NCBI GenBank assembly: GCA_016713245.1
Contig: JADJPM010000004.1
Location: forward strand, 3,286,001-3,350,000
Source: Verrucomicrobiaceae bacterium
Lineage (GTDB): Bacteria; Verrucomicrobiota; Verrucomicrobiia; Verrucomicrobiales; Verrucomicrobiaceae
Direction of reading: 5' to 3'
DNA: 64,000 nt
Part shown: positions 35,189 through 43,982 of the stretch, one piece after another
How positions within the stretch are numbered: position 1 is the stretch's first letter
Layout of the letters: each line of letters starts with the position of its first letter
Notes under the pieces: model-generated
What the model was told of the DNA's origin: nothing
The model's input: only the letters and a program-made list of their open reading frames with translations
Databases searched by the model: none
Translations under genes and position numbers: made by a program

Positions 35189-38100
35189 GTGAACTGGCGC
35201 ATCGCAGCGGACACCGGCGGCACCTTCACGGATTGCCACGCCCTCGACCCGCATGGTCGTGAATCCCGCTGCAAAGTCCTCTCCACCGGCCATCTGCGAG
35301 CCACGTGGCGGTGTGGAAACCTCTCCGGCCTCCCACAGCTGCCAAACGGCCTTTTGCGCGGTTTTTCCATCCGCAGCCTCACGCATCCCGAATCACGCCT
35401 CATCGCCTCTCACGGCGAAAACGGCCAAATCACCCTCGATTCGCCTCCACCGGCCGAATGGCATGCCGGAGCCCTCGTGGAGCTTTTCACCGGTGAAGAA
35501 GCTCCCGTGCTCGGAGCCCGCATTCTGACCAACACACCGCCTGGAGCCGCTTTCCCGCCGATGCAGCTCCGCATCGCCACCACGCGGGCCACGAATGCGC
35601 TTCTCGAACGCAAAGGCAGCCGCATCGCCCTTTTCATCACAAAAGGCTTCGGCGATCTGCTTCACATCGGCGATCAACGCCGCGCGGATCTCTTCGCGCT
35701 GCGCCATGAGCCGCGTCCAATCTTCCACGAACTCGCCTGCGAGGTGCCGGAACGAGTCAGCGTCGATGGCGAGGTGCTCACACCACTCGATGAAGCCGCC
35801 GTGCGTGCTTCCGCGCTCGATGCGCTCTCGAAAGGCATCACCAAAGCCGCTGTCTGCCTCATGCATGGCCACGCGCATCCCGCGCATGAGCTGCGCGTCG
35901 GCGAAATCCTCCGCGAGTGCGGCTTCACGCATGTCGTGCTGTCGCATCAAACCGCCGCGTTTGCCAAACTGCTGCCGCGAGCCCAAAGCACCGTCGCCGA
36001 CGCCTATCTGCATGGTCCGGTGCAGTCGTTCTTGAATGCCATCCGCACCGTTTCGCCCAAGATGCAGGTCATGACGAGCGCGGGCGGCCTCAAAACCGCC
36101 GACGACATCCGCCCGAAGGACATGCTGCTCAGCGGCCCGGCTGGTGGCGCCATCGGCGCAGCGAATTTCGCTCACCGACTCGGCTTTGAGCAGATCATCA
36201 CCCTCGACATGGGCGGCACGAGCACCGACGTGGCTCGCATTGCCGGACGACCCGGCTATCGCTTCACGCAAGACGTCGCCGGCATGAAGCTCCTCGCACC
36301 TTCCGTGCATATCGAGACCGTCGCCGCCGGTGGAGGCTCGATCTGCCGCATGACGCATCACGGATTGGCCGTCGGCCCCGAGAGCGCAGGCTCGCATCCC
36401 GGCCCCGCGTGCTACGGCAAAGGCGGACCACTCACCATCACGGATGTGAATCTGTTGCTCGGCCGCTTTGATCCTGCTCAAGCGCCGATCCCGCTCGATG
36501 TGAATGCCGCGCGACAACGCCTTCGCGAACTTCACGACGGCACTCAAAGCGAAGAAGAACTGCTCCACGCCTTGCTGCGCCTCGCCGTCGAGCACATGAC
36601 CGATGCCATCCGCCGCATCAGCATCGGCGAAGGCTACGATCCCGCCGATCACGCCCTCCTCGCCTTCGGCGGCGCCGGACCTCAGCACGCCTGCGCCGTC
36701 GCCGAGAGCCTCGGCATCCGCACGATCCTCGTGCCGCAGCACGCTGGTATCCTCAGCGCCGTCGGCCTTCAAGAAGCCATTCCCGAGCGCTTGGAGGAAA
36801 AAGAATACCGCATCCCTCTCTCCGCCTTTTTGGATCAGTCCGATCCGTCCTCTCCGACCGATCCCAACACCACCCGCATCGCCGAGCTCCGCCTCCGTGG
36901 CCAGGACACACCACTCCAAGTCGAATTCCAAAACGCCCACGACCTCCCGCAGCTCTACCGCGAAGCCTACCAACGCCTCTTCGGCTATCCACCGCCCGCG
37001 AATCGCGAGATCGAGCTCGTTTCGCTGAGAACGGTCACGCGTAGTGGAAAACGTGAGTTTTCCGCCGCTCCGCCCGCCGGAAGACTCACGTCTTCCGCTA
37101 CGACGACCACCCTCATCCAGGACGCCTTCTCCACCCTCGTCATCGCTCCTGGCTGGTCCATCGAGCATCGCCCTGGCCTCGGCCACATCCTCCATCACTC
37201 CACCACTCCCACACTCCATCACTCCCTCTCCCGCGATCTCCTCCGCCACCGCTTCCACGCCATCGTGACGGACATGGGTGCCCTGCTCTGCCGCACCGCC
37301 ATCTCCACGAACATCCGCGAGCGCCTCGACTTTTCCTGCGCGCTCCTCGATCCACACGGACGACTGCTTTCGAGCGCTCCACACATCCCAGTGCACCTCG
37401 GAGCCCTCGGCGAATGCGTTCGCGCCGTCGCCAAAGCGGTCGCGATGCAACCCGGTGACACCATCATCACGAATCACCCAGCTTTCGGCGGATCGCATCT
37501 ACCCGACGTCACGCTCATCACGCCGGTCTTCAATGATGCCCAACTCATCGGCTACATCGCCAATCGAGCCCACCACGCCGAGATCGGCGGCATCACACCT
37601 GGCTCGATGCCGGCGCATGCCACCCGCTTGATCGAGGAAGGCGTCGTCATCGCTCCGCGACATCTCATTCGAGCCGGAAACTCCTGCTTTGATGAAATCA
37701 GCACACTTCTCACCTCCGCGCCGCATCCCACGCGCAATCTCGCCGACAACCTCGCCGACCTGCATGCCCAGCTCGCCGCCAATTTGCACGGCGCGGAGCG
37801 TTTGAAGGCCCTCGCAGGCGATTCGCTGGTCGAAAACATGCTAAGCATCCTCGATCGCAGCGCTGAGGTCATGCGAGCTCAAATCGAGCGCTTTGACACC
37901 AAAGCCTCCGCCATCGAAAAACTCGACGATGGGCATCAAATCGCCGTTTCGCTCGAAAAACGCGATGGGAGGCTCCTGCTCGACTTCAACGGCACTAGCG
38001 GCGTGCATCCGCGAAACCTCAACGCGACCACCGCCATCGTGCGCAGCGCCGTTTTGTATGTGATGCGACTTTGGCTCCAAGAAGACCTGCCGCTCAACGA

Positions 38101-38749
38101 AGGCCTCATGGAGCCGCTGGAGATCGTTTTGCCCGTTTCGATGCTCAATCCGGCCTTCACGGGCGATCCCGCAAATGATCCCGCCGTCGTCGGCGGCAAT
38201 GTGGAGGTCAGTCAGCGACTTGTGGACACGCTGATCAAGGCTTTGGGTCTTCAAGCGTGCAGCCAAGGCACCATGAACAACTTCCTCTTTGGAGGCGCGG
38301 GCTTCGGCTACTACGAAACCATTGCGGGCGGCTCCGGAGCCGGAGACGGCTACGACGGTGCTCATGCGCTGCACACGCACATGACCAACACAGCCATCAC
38401 CGATCCCGAAATCCTCGAAAGCCGCTATCCCGTGTGTTTGCGCCAGTTTGCGATCCGTCGCGGGTCAGGCGGCCAAGGAAAGTGGCGCGGCGGCGATGGC
38501 GTGGTGCGTGAGTTTGAGTTCTTGCAGCCGCTCACCGTGAGTTTGCTCACCCAGCATCGCGTGGAAGCTCCGTTTGGGATGCAGGAGGGACACGAGGGAC
38601 AGAAAGGACGGCAGCGATTGCTGCGCGATGGAACAGAAACGGAACTCGAAGGCTGCGCGAGCTTTGACGTGCGCCTCGGAGATCGAGTCAGGCTGGAAAC
38701 GCCGGGCGGCGGCGGTTATGGGAAGCCGTTGGGCACGGAGCGGTCGTAA
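35189..38749 (+). CDS. Fused hydantoinase A/B (5-oxoprolinase-type) protein
   Basis: The 1,186-residue protein joins HyuA (about 1-600, with AADTGGTFTDCH and LDMGGTSTDVARI nucleotide-binding motifs) and HyuB (about 685-1186, with TDMGALLCRTAISTNIRERLDF, read in two pieces, NHPAFGGSHLPDV and ARGNG-like GGSGAGDGYDGA). The fusion is typical of ATP-dependent 5-oxoprolinase, which converts 5-oxoproline to glutamate; N-methylhydantoinase is an alternative. The linker contains repeat-derived sequence, including a 63-bp inverted repeat at 37040-37102 translated in frame, and Thr/Ser/His-rich segments. The start is a GTG. The 3' end overlaps the oppositely oriented peroxidase gene by 34 bp. Confidence 0.9.
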   Translation: MNWRIAADTGGTFTDCHALDPHGRESRCKVLSTGHLRATWRCGNLSGLPQLPNGLLRGFSIRSLTHPESRLIASHGENGQITLDSPPPAEWHAGALVELFTGEEAPVLGARILTNTPPGAAFPPMQLRIATTRATNALLERKGSRIALFITKGFGDLLHIGDQRRADLFALRHEPRPIFHELACEVPERVSVDGEVLTPLDEAAVRASALDALSKGITKAAVCLMHGHAHPAHELRVGEILRECGFTHVVLSHQTAAFAKLLPRAQSTVADAYLHGPVQSFLNAIRTVSPKMQVMTSAGGLKTADDIRPKDMLLSGPAGGAIGAANFAHRLGFEQIITLDMGGTSTDVARIAGRPGYRFTQDVAGMKLLAPSVHIETVAAGGGSICRMTHHGLAVGPESAGSHPGPACYGKGGPLTITDVNLLLGRFDPAQAPIPLDVNAARQRLRELHDGTQSEEELLHALLRLAVEHMTDAIRRISIGEGYDPADHALLAFGGAGPQHACAVAESLGIRTILVPQHAGILSAVGLQEAIPERLEEKEYRIPLSAFLDQSDPSSPTDPNTTRIAELRLRGQDTPLQVEFQNAHDLPQLYREAYQRLFGYPPPANREIELVSLRTVTRSGKREFSAAPPAGRLTSSATTTTLIQDAFSTLVIAPGWSIEHRPGLGHILHHSTTPTLHHSLSRDLLRHRFHAIVTDMGALLCRTAISTNIRERLDFSCALLDPHGRLLSSAPHIPVHLGALGECVRAVAKAVAMQPGDTIITNHPAFGGSHLPDVTLITPVFNDAQLIGYIANRAHHAEIGGITPGSMPAHATRLIEEGVVIAPRHLIRAGNSCFDEISTLLTSAPHPTRNLADNLADLHAQLAANLHGAERLKALAGDSLVENMLSILDRSAEVMRAQIERFDTKASAIEKLDDGHQIAVSLEKRDGRLLLDFNGTSGVHPRNLNATTAIVRSAVLYVMRLWLQEDLPLNEGLMEPLEIVLPVSMLNPAFTGDPANDPAVVGGNVEVSQRLVDTLIKALGLQACSQGTMNNFLFGGAGFGYYETIAGGSGAGDGYDGAHALHTHMTNTAITDPEILESRYPVCLRQFAIRRGSGGQGKWRGGDGVVREFEFLQPLTVSLLTQHRVEAPFGMQEGHEGQKGRQRLLRDGTETELEGCASFDVRLGDRVRLETPGGGGYGKPLGTERS
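37040..37102. repeat. Twin-hairpin inverted repeat inside a coding sequence
   Basis: Two 24-base arms (37040-37063 and 37079-37102) are inverse complements with about three mismatches. Each arm holds its own palindrome (GGAAAACGTGAGTTTTCC and GGAAGACTCACGTCTTCC). The 63-bp length equals 21 codons and keeps the frame of the surrounding hydantoinase fusion, so it adds about 21 residues to its interdomain linker. Confidence 0.85.
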
Positions 38750-39768
38750 TCGTCACTGCTCAGAGCGTCGAGAAAGTCGAGGATCGGCTCGTGATCCTCG
38801 GGACGTAGGTCGAGACGGTTCAAGAGTGGATCAAGCGGTGGCAACGAGGCTTTGTCACCCCCATCGAGGGTTTCCGCCGCATGATCCATCAGACGGTCGT
38901 AGAACAACATGACGTCTTCGAGCGTTCTTTGACTGCCGTCGTGCATGTATGGCGCGGTGTGGCGCAGGTTTCGCAGCGTCGGCGTGCGCAAAGGCGGCCC
39001 GGAAAGCCCGATGGCATGGGGTTTGAAATCCGACAGCATCGGCCCGCCATGGCAGAGAGCGCATCCGGCCCGCTGAAAGGCCTCCATGCCACGCTGCTGC
39101 GAGGCGCTCAATGCGGTGCGATCCCCGCGCATGAAGCGATCAAACGGCGTCTCCGGTGTGATCAGCGTGCGCTCAAACGCCGCTATGGCCTCCGATACCT
39201 TCTCGGCGGTGATCTTGCCGCCAAACAGCCGCGCATACTCCGGCACGCCACGAAGCCGTTCGATCATCTGCGGCACCGCCTCGGCCTCGGAGCAAACCTC
39301 TCCTCGCATTTCCTCGCGGGAGCGGATCGGCGACAACACCTGCGCTTCGAGGCTTTCGACGCGATTGTCCCAAAACATCGGCGCTTTGAGCGGATCATGC
39401 GGCTGATCCAATCGCAGGCCGTTGAAGGCCGCGTTCAGAATCGACGGCGTGTTCCGCGTCAGCGTCGAGGCGTCCATCTTTCTGAGCAGCTTTCGCTCCG
39501 GGCCGAGGCCGGTCGCATGAACACCGAGCGGTGTGGCACGTCCATCCGCCCAGCCAAAACGCGGATGATGGCAGGTGGCGCAGGCCACATCCCGCGTGGC
39601 GGAGAGTATCGAGTCAAAAAACAGCAGGCGACCGAGCTTCACCTTCTCCGGCGTGTCCTCCGGCAAAGCGGCAGACTTTGGCAATGCCGCCAATCGAGTG
39701 TCCGGCAAGGTCTCCTGCGCCATCAAGCCGATGGCAGACAGGAGAATGACGAGCACGCAGATTCGCAT
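38716..39768 (-). CDS. Di-haem cytochrome c peroxidase (CcpA/MauG family)
   Basis: The 350-residue precursor has an N-terminal signal peptide (ending near LMAQ17). It has two CxxCH haem sites: CATCHHPRFGWADG (about residue 62) and CALCHGGPML (about residue 241). TPSILNAAFNG, FWDNRVESLEAQ, PFDRFMRGD and TPTLRNLRHTAPYMHDGS (likely distal ligand) fit the bacterial di-haem peroxidase family. It reduces peroxide or oxidises an unknown substrate in the periplasm. It starts five bases before the nagZ stop on the plus-strand map; since both are on the minus strand, nagZ is upstream and cotranscription is possible. It overlaps the end of the hydantoinase fusion. Confidence 0.9.
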   Translation of the reverse strand: MRICVLVILLSAIGLMAQETLPDTRLAALPKSAALPEDTPEKVKLGRLLFFDSILSATRDVACATCHHPRFGWADGRATPLGVHATGLGPERKLLRKMDASTLTRNTPSILNAAFNGLRLDQPHDPLKAPMFWDNRVESLEAQVLSPIRSREEMRGEVCSEAEAVPQMIERLRGVPEYARLFGGKITAEKVSEAIAAFERTLITPETPFDRFMRGDRTALSASQQRGMEAFQRAGCALCHGGPMLSDFKPHAIGLSGPPLRTPTLRNLRHTAPYMHDGSQRTLEDVMLFYDRLMDHAAETLDGGDKASLPPLDPLLNRLDLRPEDHEPILDFLDALSSDDYDRSVPNGFP

Positions 39769-39773
39769 GCGGC

Positions 39774-40883
39774 TTAATACAGCTCCACCGGCGACCTCTT
39801 GCCGTCTTCGACGCTGAGGTTTTTCGCGGCTTCTTCGCCGAGGGTATCGACGCGGAGTTGCCAGATGTCTCGATTGATGGCGGCGAAGCGGTCGAGGTCG
39901 AATTTGTCGGGAGCCACGAGGCGTTTCTTGGTCTTCTCGATGCGCACGAGAGCATCGTGGAGGGCTGGCTCCTCGACACCTTCAAGATGCTGGCGGGCGA
40001 GTTCGACCATTTCCACGCGGTGGCAGATCATGACGAGGTCGTTTCCAGCGCGAACGGCTTCTTGAATGGCCTGCTCGAAGGTCACCTCATTCAAAATCGC
40101 GCCCATGTCGAGGTCGTCGGTCATCGCGAGGCCGTCGAAGGCGTATTGATGACGCAGGAGTTTCGTGACGATGTTATGCGACAGGCTCGCGGGCCAGCGA
40201 CCTCGGTCGGGATCGTAGGCGGTGTAGTTGCTGTGGCAGGTCATCACACTGTCGAGCTCTGGCAGCAGAGCGGAATAGGGCAGCAGCTCGCTCTTTTCCA
40301 TCTCCTCGCGGCTCTTGGTGATGACCGGCAGAAACTCATGCGGATCGCACTCGGCGGGACCGTAGCCGGGGAAGTGCTTGCCGCAGCTCAGGATGCCTTC
40401 TTTGCGCATCGCCCGATTGAAGAGCCCGGCGTTCGTGATGACCTGCTGCGGATCTTTGCCGTAGGTGCGGCCTTTGAGCGAGTTGTCCGCCGCGTCGTCG
40501 TAGCTGATGTCGAGCACGGGGCAGAGGTCGAGATTGAAGCCGAACTGCCGCAACACCTGGCCGGTGAGCTTGCCGTGGCGTTTGATGAGTTCGGGGTCGC
40601 CTTTGTCGCGCAGCGATTGGGCGTTCGGTGGCTCTTCGCCGATCAAACGCAGCCGAGAAACGCGTCCACCTTCCTGATCAATCGTGATGAAGGGCTCGAT
40701 GTCCGAGATGTCGCGGAGGTCGTCGATGAGTTTGCGGAGTTGAGCCGGACTTTGAATGTTCCGGCCGAAAAGGATGAAGCCGCCGGGCTGGAGCTTTTTG
40801 AGGCGGGCGGCGGTTTCAGCGTCGAGTTCGGCGCCGGGGACGCCCATGAGGAGGAGCTGGCCGAGGAGGTTGGAGGCAGGCAT
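39774..40883 (-). CDS. nagZ: Glycoside hydrolase family 3, beta-N-acetylhexosaminidase-like
   Basis: Releases N-acetylglucosamine from muropeptides during cell-wall recycling. The 369-residue protein has LQPGGFILFGRNIQSP, FITIDQEGGRVSRL, GKHFPGYG with the NagZ catalytic His-containing KHF(P)G loop and the DxH-like element near CDPHEFLP, and TDDLDMGAI with the nucleophile Asp. The length and single-domain form match NagZ rather than multidomain beta-glucosidases. There is no signal peptide, consistent with a cytoplasmic enzyme. The peroxidase gene follows five bases after the stop. Confidence 0.9.
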   Translation of the reverse strand: MPASNLLGQLLLMGVPGAELDAETAARLKKLQPGGFILFGRNIQSPAQLRKLIDDLRDISDIEPFITIDQEGGRVSRLRLIGEEPPNAQSLRDKGDPELIKRHGKLTGQVLRQFGFNLDLCPVLDISYDDAADNSLKGRTYGKDPQQVITNAGLFNRAMRKEGILSCGKHFPGYGPAECDPHEFLPVITKSREEMEKSELLPYSALLPELDSVMTCHSNYTAYDPDRGRWPASLSHNIVTKLLRHQYAFDGLAMTDDLDMGAILNEVTFEQAIQEAVRAGNDLVMICHRVEMVELARQHLEGVEEPALHDALVRIEKTKKRLVAPDKFDLDRFAAINRDIWQLRVDTLGEEAAKNLSVEDGKRSPVELY

Positions 40884-41217
40884 GGCGGGTAGTTTGGGTG
40901 AATTTCGAGCCTCTTTGGCTCAATTTGAAAGACTGTTCAGATGTTTAGTAAGCGGGTGAAATGCTGGTTTTTCTCGCCGGAGGGGTGTCAAGGCTCGTTT
41001 TGCTAAAAGATTGATAAAAAGCGAGGAGTTGAGGCTCTCAAACTTGCGACTCAGGGCATCTTTTTGGAAAACAAAGCCACGGCGGTTGACGGCGACGGCA
41101 AAAGTTTTTAATCTCCGGGCGTCCTTGAGGGCAACCTCAGGACCACGTTTGCAGCTCTCCTCAGCTCCGCATTTCGTGCCGCGGTCCTCATTCGTTGTTG
41201 GTTGCTGGATCGCCATG
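40884..41217 (+). other. Non-coding gap with a possible small RNA ending at an intrinsic terminator
   Basis: The 485-bp region between nagZ and trpE (both minus strand) holds no convincing protein; the small ORFs in it have no recognisable motif. It does contain a strong plus-strand terminator (41218-41252) that no plus-strand gene explains, and an internal hairpin GTCCTTGAGG-GCAA-CCTCAGGAC. That suggests a plus-strand RNA of at most about 300 nt. I matched it to no known RNA family. The distal part (41253-41368) is featureless. Confidence 0.3.
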
Positions 41218-41252
41218 GAACCCTCCGGTGGAAACACCGGAGGGTTCTTTGT
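41218..41252 (+). terminator. Orphan intrinsic terminator
   Basis: A perfect stem (GAACCCTCCGGTG pairing with CACCGGAGGGTTC) around GAAA, followed on the plus strand by TTTGTTT. The minus-strand flank has no uridine tract, so it should act on plus-strand RNA only. The nearest plus-strand gene upstream ends at 38749. Confidence 0.8.
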
Positions 41253-41368
41253 TTGAAGAACTCAAGCTCACGAAGTCCAATGCAAAGCTCGTTGTGCATG
41301 ACTCTGTGAATAGATTGTGAGTTGGTTGTTCAAGACTCGATCAACTCTCACCGAGCTGCTTCGCCCAC

Positions 41369-42859
41369 TCAATGGCTCTCCAGCATGCCGGTGGCCTTGT
41401 TCACCGTCTCACGATACTCATAGGCCGGATCTGAATCGGCGACGACACCCGCGCCGGCCTGCACATACGCTTTGCCATCCTTCACCACGCAGGTGCGCAG
41501 CGCGATGCAGCTATCGAGATTCCAGTCGAAGCCAAAGTAACCGACCGCGCCGGCGTAAGCGCAGCGTTTGCTCTTCTCGCACTCGTTGATGATTTCCATA
41601 GCTCGCACTTTCGGTGAACCGCTCACCGTTCCGGCGGGGAAGGTGGCGCGCATCACATCGTAGGCGGTTTTTTCCGGACGAAGACGACCATCGACGTTCG
41701 AAACGATGTGCATGACGTGCGAGTAGCGCTCGATGACCATCAGATCGCTCACGCGCACGCTGCCATACTCGGCCACGCGTCCGACATCGTTGCGGGCAAG
41801 ATCGACGAGCATGATGTGTTCGGCGCGTTCTTTGGGGTCGTGGAGCAGTTCATCGGCCAGCGCATCGTCCTCGGCCTTCGTTTTGCCTCTCCAGCGGGTA
41901 CCCGCGATGGGACGGATGTCGATGCGGCCGTTCATGCACTTCACATGCACCTCTGGCGAGCTGCCGACGAGCGCGAAGCCCTGCGGGAAATCCATGCAGA
42001 ACATGTAGGGGCTCGGATTCACATGCCGGAGGGCGCGGAAGAGGTCGATCGTGCTGCCGCTGTAGGCCGTCTCGAAGCGCTGGGAGGGCACGCCTTGGAA
42101 AATGTCTCCGGCGGCGATGTATTCCTTCATCTTGAGCACCATGCCCTCGTATTCCTCGCGGGTCGTGTTGCCGCTCGGTGTCGGGAGTTGCTCGTTGGTG
42201 ATGGGGGCGAAGGCCTGGAGCGGCTTCGCAGCGAGAGGGCGCTCGAGTTTGCTCATCACGGCCAAAATCTGCGCCTTGGCCCAGTCGTAGGCCTTTTCGA
42301 GGTTCGCGTGCTCATCGGTGTGCACGTTCGCGATGATCGAGAGGCGGCGTGTGCGATGATCGAAGACCAAAACGGTGTCCGTGACCATGAAAACCATGTC
42401 CGGCAGGCCCAGCTCATCCTTCGGCGGCGCTGGCAGGGTGGGCTCAAAGAAGCGCACCATGTCGTAGGCCAGGTAACCGACCGCTCCACCGTGGAAAACC
42501 GGCAGCGCAGGCGAACCATCATGCGGGCGGAAGGGCTTCATCAGCGCTTCGAGTTCCGTCAGCGGATCGGTCTGCGTCGTGAAGCTGCGCTTCTGGCCGC
42601 GCTCCTCGATTTCGATCTCCTTGCCACGGGCGGTGAAAATGATGCGAGGGGAACTGCCGAGCAGCGAGTAGCGTCCTGAGTGCTGCGTGAGTTCGGCCGA
42701 TTCCAACAGGAAGGCGCAGCGACCGTCGTGGATCTTTTGGAAAGCCGAGAGCGGCGTCTCATAGTCCGCCGTCAGTTCGGCGACGACAGGGACGAGGCTG
42801 CCCTTTTCCGCGAGTGATTGGAAGGCTGGAAAGTCGGGCTGAAGATGAAGCTTGGGCAT
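41369..42859 (-). CDS. trpE: Anthranilate synthase component I
   Basis: Converts chorismate to anthranilate with ammonia from TrpG. The 496-residue protein shows PVFHGGAVGYLAYD, YIAAGDIFQGVPSQRF, NPSPYMFCMDF, LVGSSPEVHVK, RPIAGTRWRGKT, LVDLARNDVGRVAEYGSV, THVMHIVS-type SHVMHIVSNV, TFPAGTVSGSPKVRAMEII and QAGAGVVADSDP, which are all diagnostic. No other trp gene is adjacent. I use MPKLHLQPDF (42859); an earlier ATG (42883) would add eight residues. It follows the kinase-like gene by 44 bases on the same strand. Confidence 0.95.
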   Translation of the reverse strand: MPKLHLQPDFPAFQSLAEKGSLVPVVAELTADYETPLSAFQKIHDGRCAFLLESAELTQHSGRYSLLGSSPRIIFTARGKEIEIEERGQKRSFTTQTDPLTELEALMKPFRPHDGSPALPVFHGGAVGYLAYDMVRFFEPTLPAPPKDELGLPDMVFMVTDTVLVFDHRTRRLSIIANVHTDEHANLEKAYDWAKAQILAVMSKLERPLAAKPLQAFAPITNEQLPTPSGNTTREEYEGMVLKMKEYIAAGDIFQGVPSQRFETAYSGSTIDLFRALRHVNPSPYMFCMDFPQGFALVGSSPEVHVKCMNGRIDIRPIAGTRWRGKTKAEDDALADELLHDPKERAEHIMLVDLARNDVGRVAEYGSVRVSDLMVIERYSHVMHIVSNVDGRLRPEKTAYDVMRATFPAGTVSGSPKVRAMEIINECEKSKRCAYAGAVGYFGFDWNLDSCIALRTCVVKDGKAYVQAGAGVVADSDPAYEYRETVNKATGMLESH

Positions 42860-42903
42860 GAGCGGGCCGGATTCTGGATGCAAAAGGCGAAACTGGCAAC
42901 GGC

Positions 42904-43935
42904 TCAGGCGAGGTGCTTGCCGAGCGTGATCTCCAGATTCCGCTCGACGATGTCGCCCATGCTTTGGCAGGAGTCAAAGCTGTGCGTCTGGTGATACTCG
43001 CCGAGTTCGGCGCGGAGCTGCACGACCTTCTCGAAGGGCTCCACCGCGTTCTTTTTCATGCAGGCGAGCAGCGTGGCGATGCGCTGGTGCTCCGAGATGT
43101 AGCGGCGGGAGATCAGGCTGCGCTCTTCCTCCTGATACTGCTTCATGGTGGGGAAGTTCAGGCAGGTGGAGCAGAGCTGGACGATGGGATTGTTCTCTTT
43201 GAAGAACTGCGGCAGGTACAGGCTCTTCCGCCCCTCATAGCTCTGCTGGTCAAAGTCGATGGCGCGGACGCGATACTGCACCTCTTCAAAGTCCGGCGTC
43301 ATATCGATGACGTAGTTGTAGCTGCGCATGTCCCCCAGCAGGCGGATGAAGCAGCGCTCGCTGAACTTCACAAACTCCTTCGCGATGCGCACGCGGTTCA
43401 AATCCGGGCGATGGAGGTAATCGCGCATGAAGACATCCCCCGGAATGCCAGCGATGTGCTCCTCCACCAACGTGCCGCCGCGATGGACGAGGTAATTGAT
43501 GCGGTTCGGCGAGAGCAGATGCTCCAGCTCCAGGCCATACACGCGGGAGGCATCGGCCGTCTTGACGTAAAAGTGGTCGTAGTTGTCGTTGTATTGGTTC
43601 ACCACCCGAACGCGGAAGGGGCGTGAGTTGCCAAACTCGCAGTAGTCCACCCGCTCCACATACAGATGCGGCACCGCGTGGTAATCCCCCGTGCGCAGGA
43701 GCGAGTAGATGCTCGTCAGCTTCGGATAAATCTCCTGCTGCACCTCGCGGGGGTAGAGCACGCTGCTCCAGTAGGTCGCGTTGCCGTCTTTATCGAATAG
43801 CGGGTAGCTCTCGGAGAAGTTACGCAGGTCGTTGTAGGTCGTCGGCAGGGCGTCGCAGCGGCCAAACTGGTCGAGATACTCGATCAACCCTTCGGTGACA
43901 GGGATGAAGTTCTTCCGGCGGGTGATTTCGATCAT
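42904..43935 (-). CDS. Conserved hypothetical with a divergent protein-kinase-like fold
   Basis: A 343-residue protein without a named family that I recognise. Several features match the aminoglycoside/protein-kinase fold in order: a lysine in FYVKTADAS (Lys125), acidic residues in the next helix (GLELEHLL), a hinge-like GGTLVEEHIAGIPG (about 153-166), a catalytic-loop-like LGDMRSYNYVID with Asp202 and Asn207 five apart, and a DFG-like AIDFDQ (Asp227, Asp229). The N-terminal 90 residues may be a separate domain. It sits between a CdsZ-like gene and trpE, all on the minus strand with gaps under 50 bases. Kinase activity is inference only. Confidence 0.6.
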   Translation of the reverse strand: MIEITRRKNFIPVTEGLIEYLDQFGRCDALPTTYNDLRNFSESYPLFDKDGNATYWSSVLYPREVQQEIYPKLTSIYSLLRTGDYHAVPHLYVERVDYCEFGNSRPFRVRVVNQYNDNYDHFYVKTADASRVYGLELEHLLSPNRINYLVHRGGTLVEEHIAGIPGDVFMRDYLHRPDLNRVRIAKEFVKFSERCFIRLLGDMRSYNYVIDMTPDFEEVQYRVRAIDFDQQSYEGRKSLYLPQFFKENNPIVQLCSTCLNFPTMKQYQEEERSLISRRYISEHQRIATLLACMKKNAVEPFEKVVQLRAELGEYHQTHSFDSCQSMGDIVERNLEITLGKHLA

Positions 43936-43982
43936 GAGCTTCGGCGAAACAGCAGGCTTGATGCCCTTCGGCGATCTATTTC

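Noticed and set aside
41011..41256. An 81-residue plus-strand ORF in the nagZ-trpE gap
   Set aside because: It ends inside the terminator hairpin and has a basic, motif-free sequence. A non-coding reading fits better.
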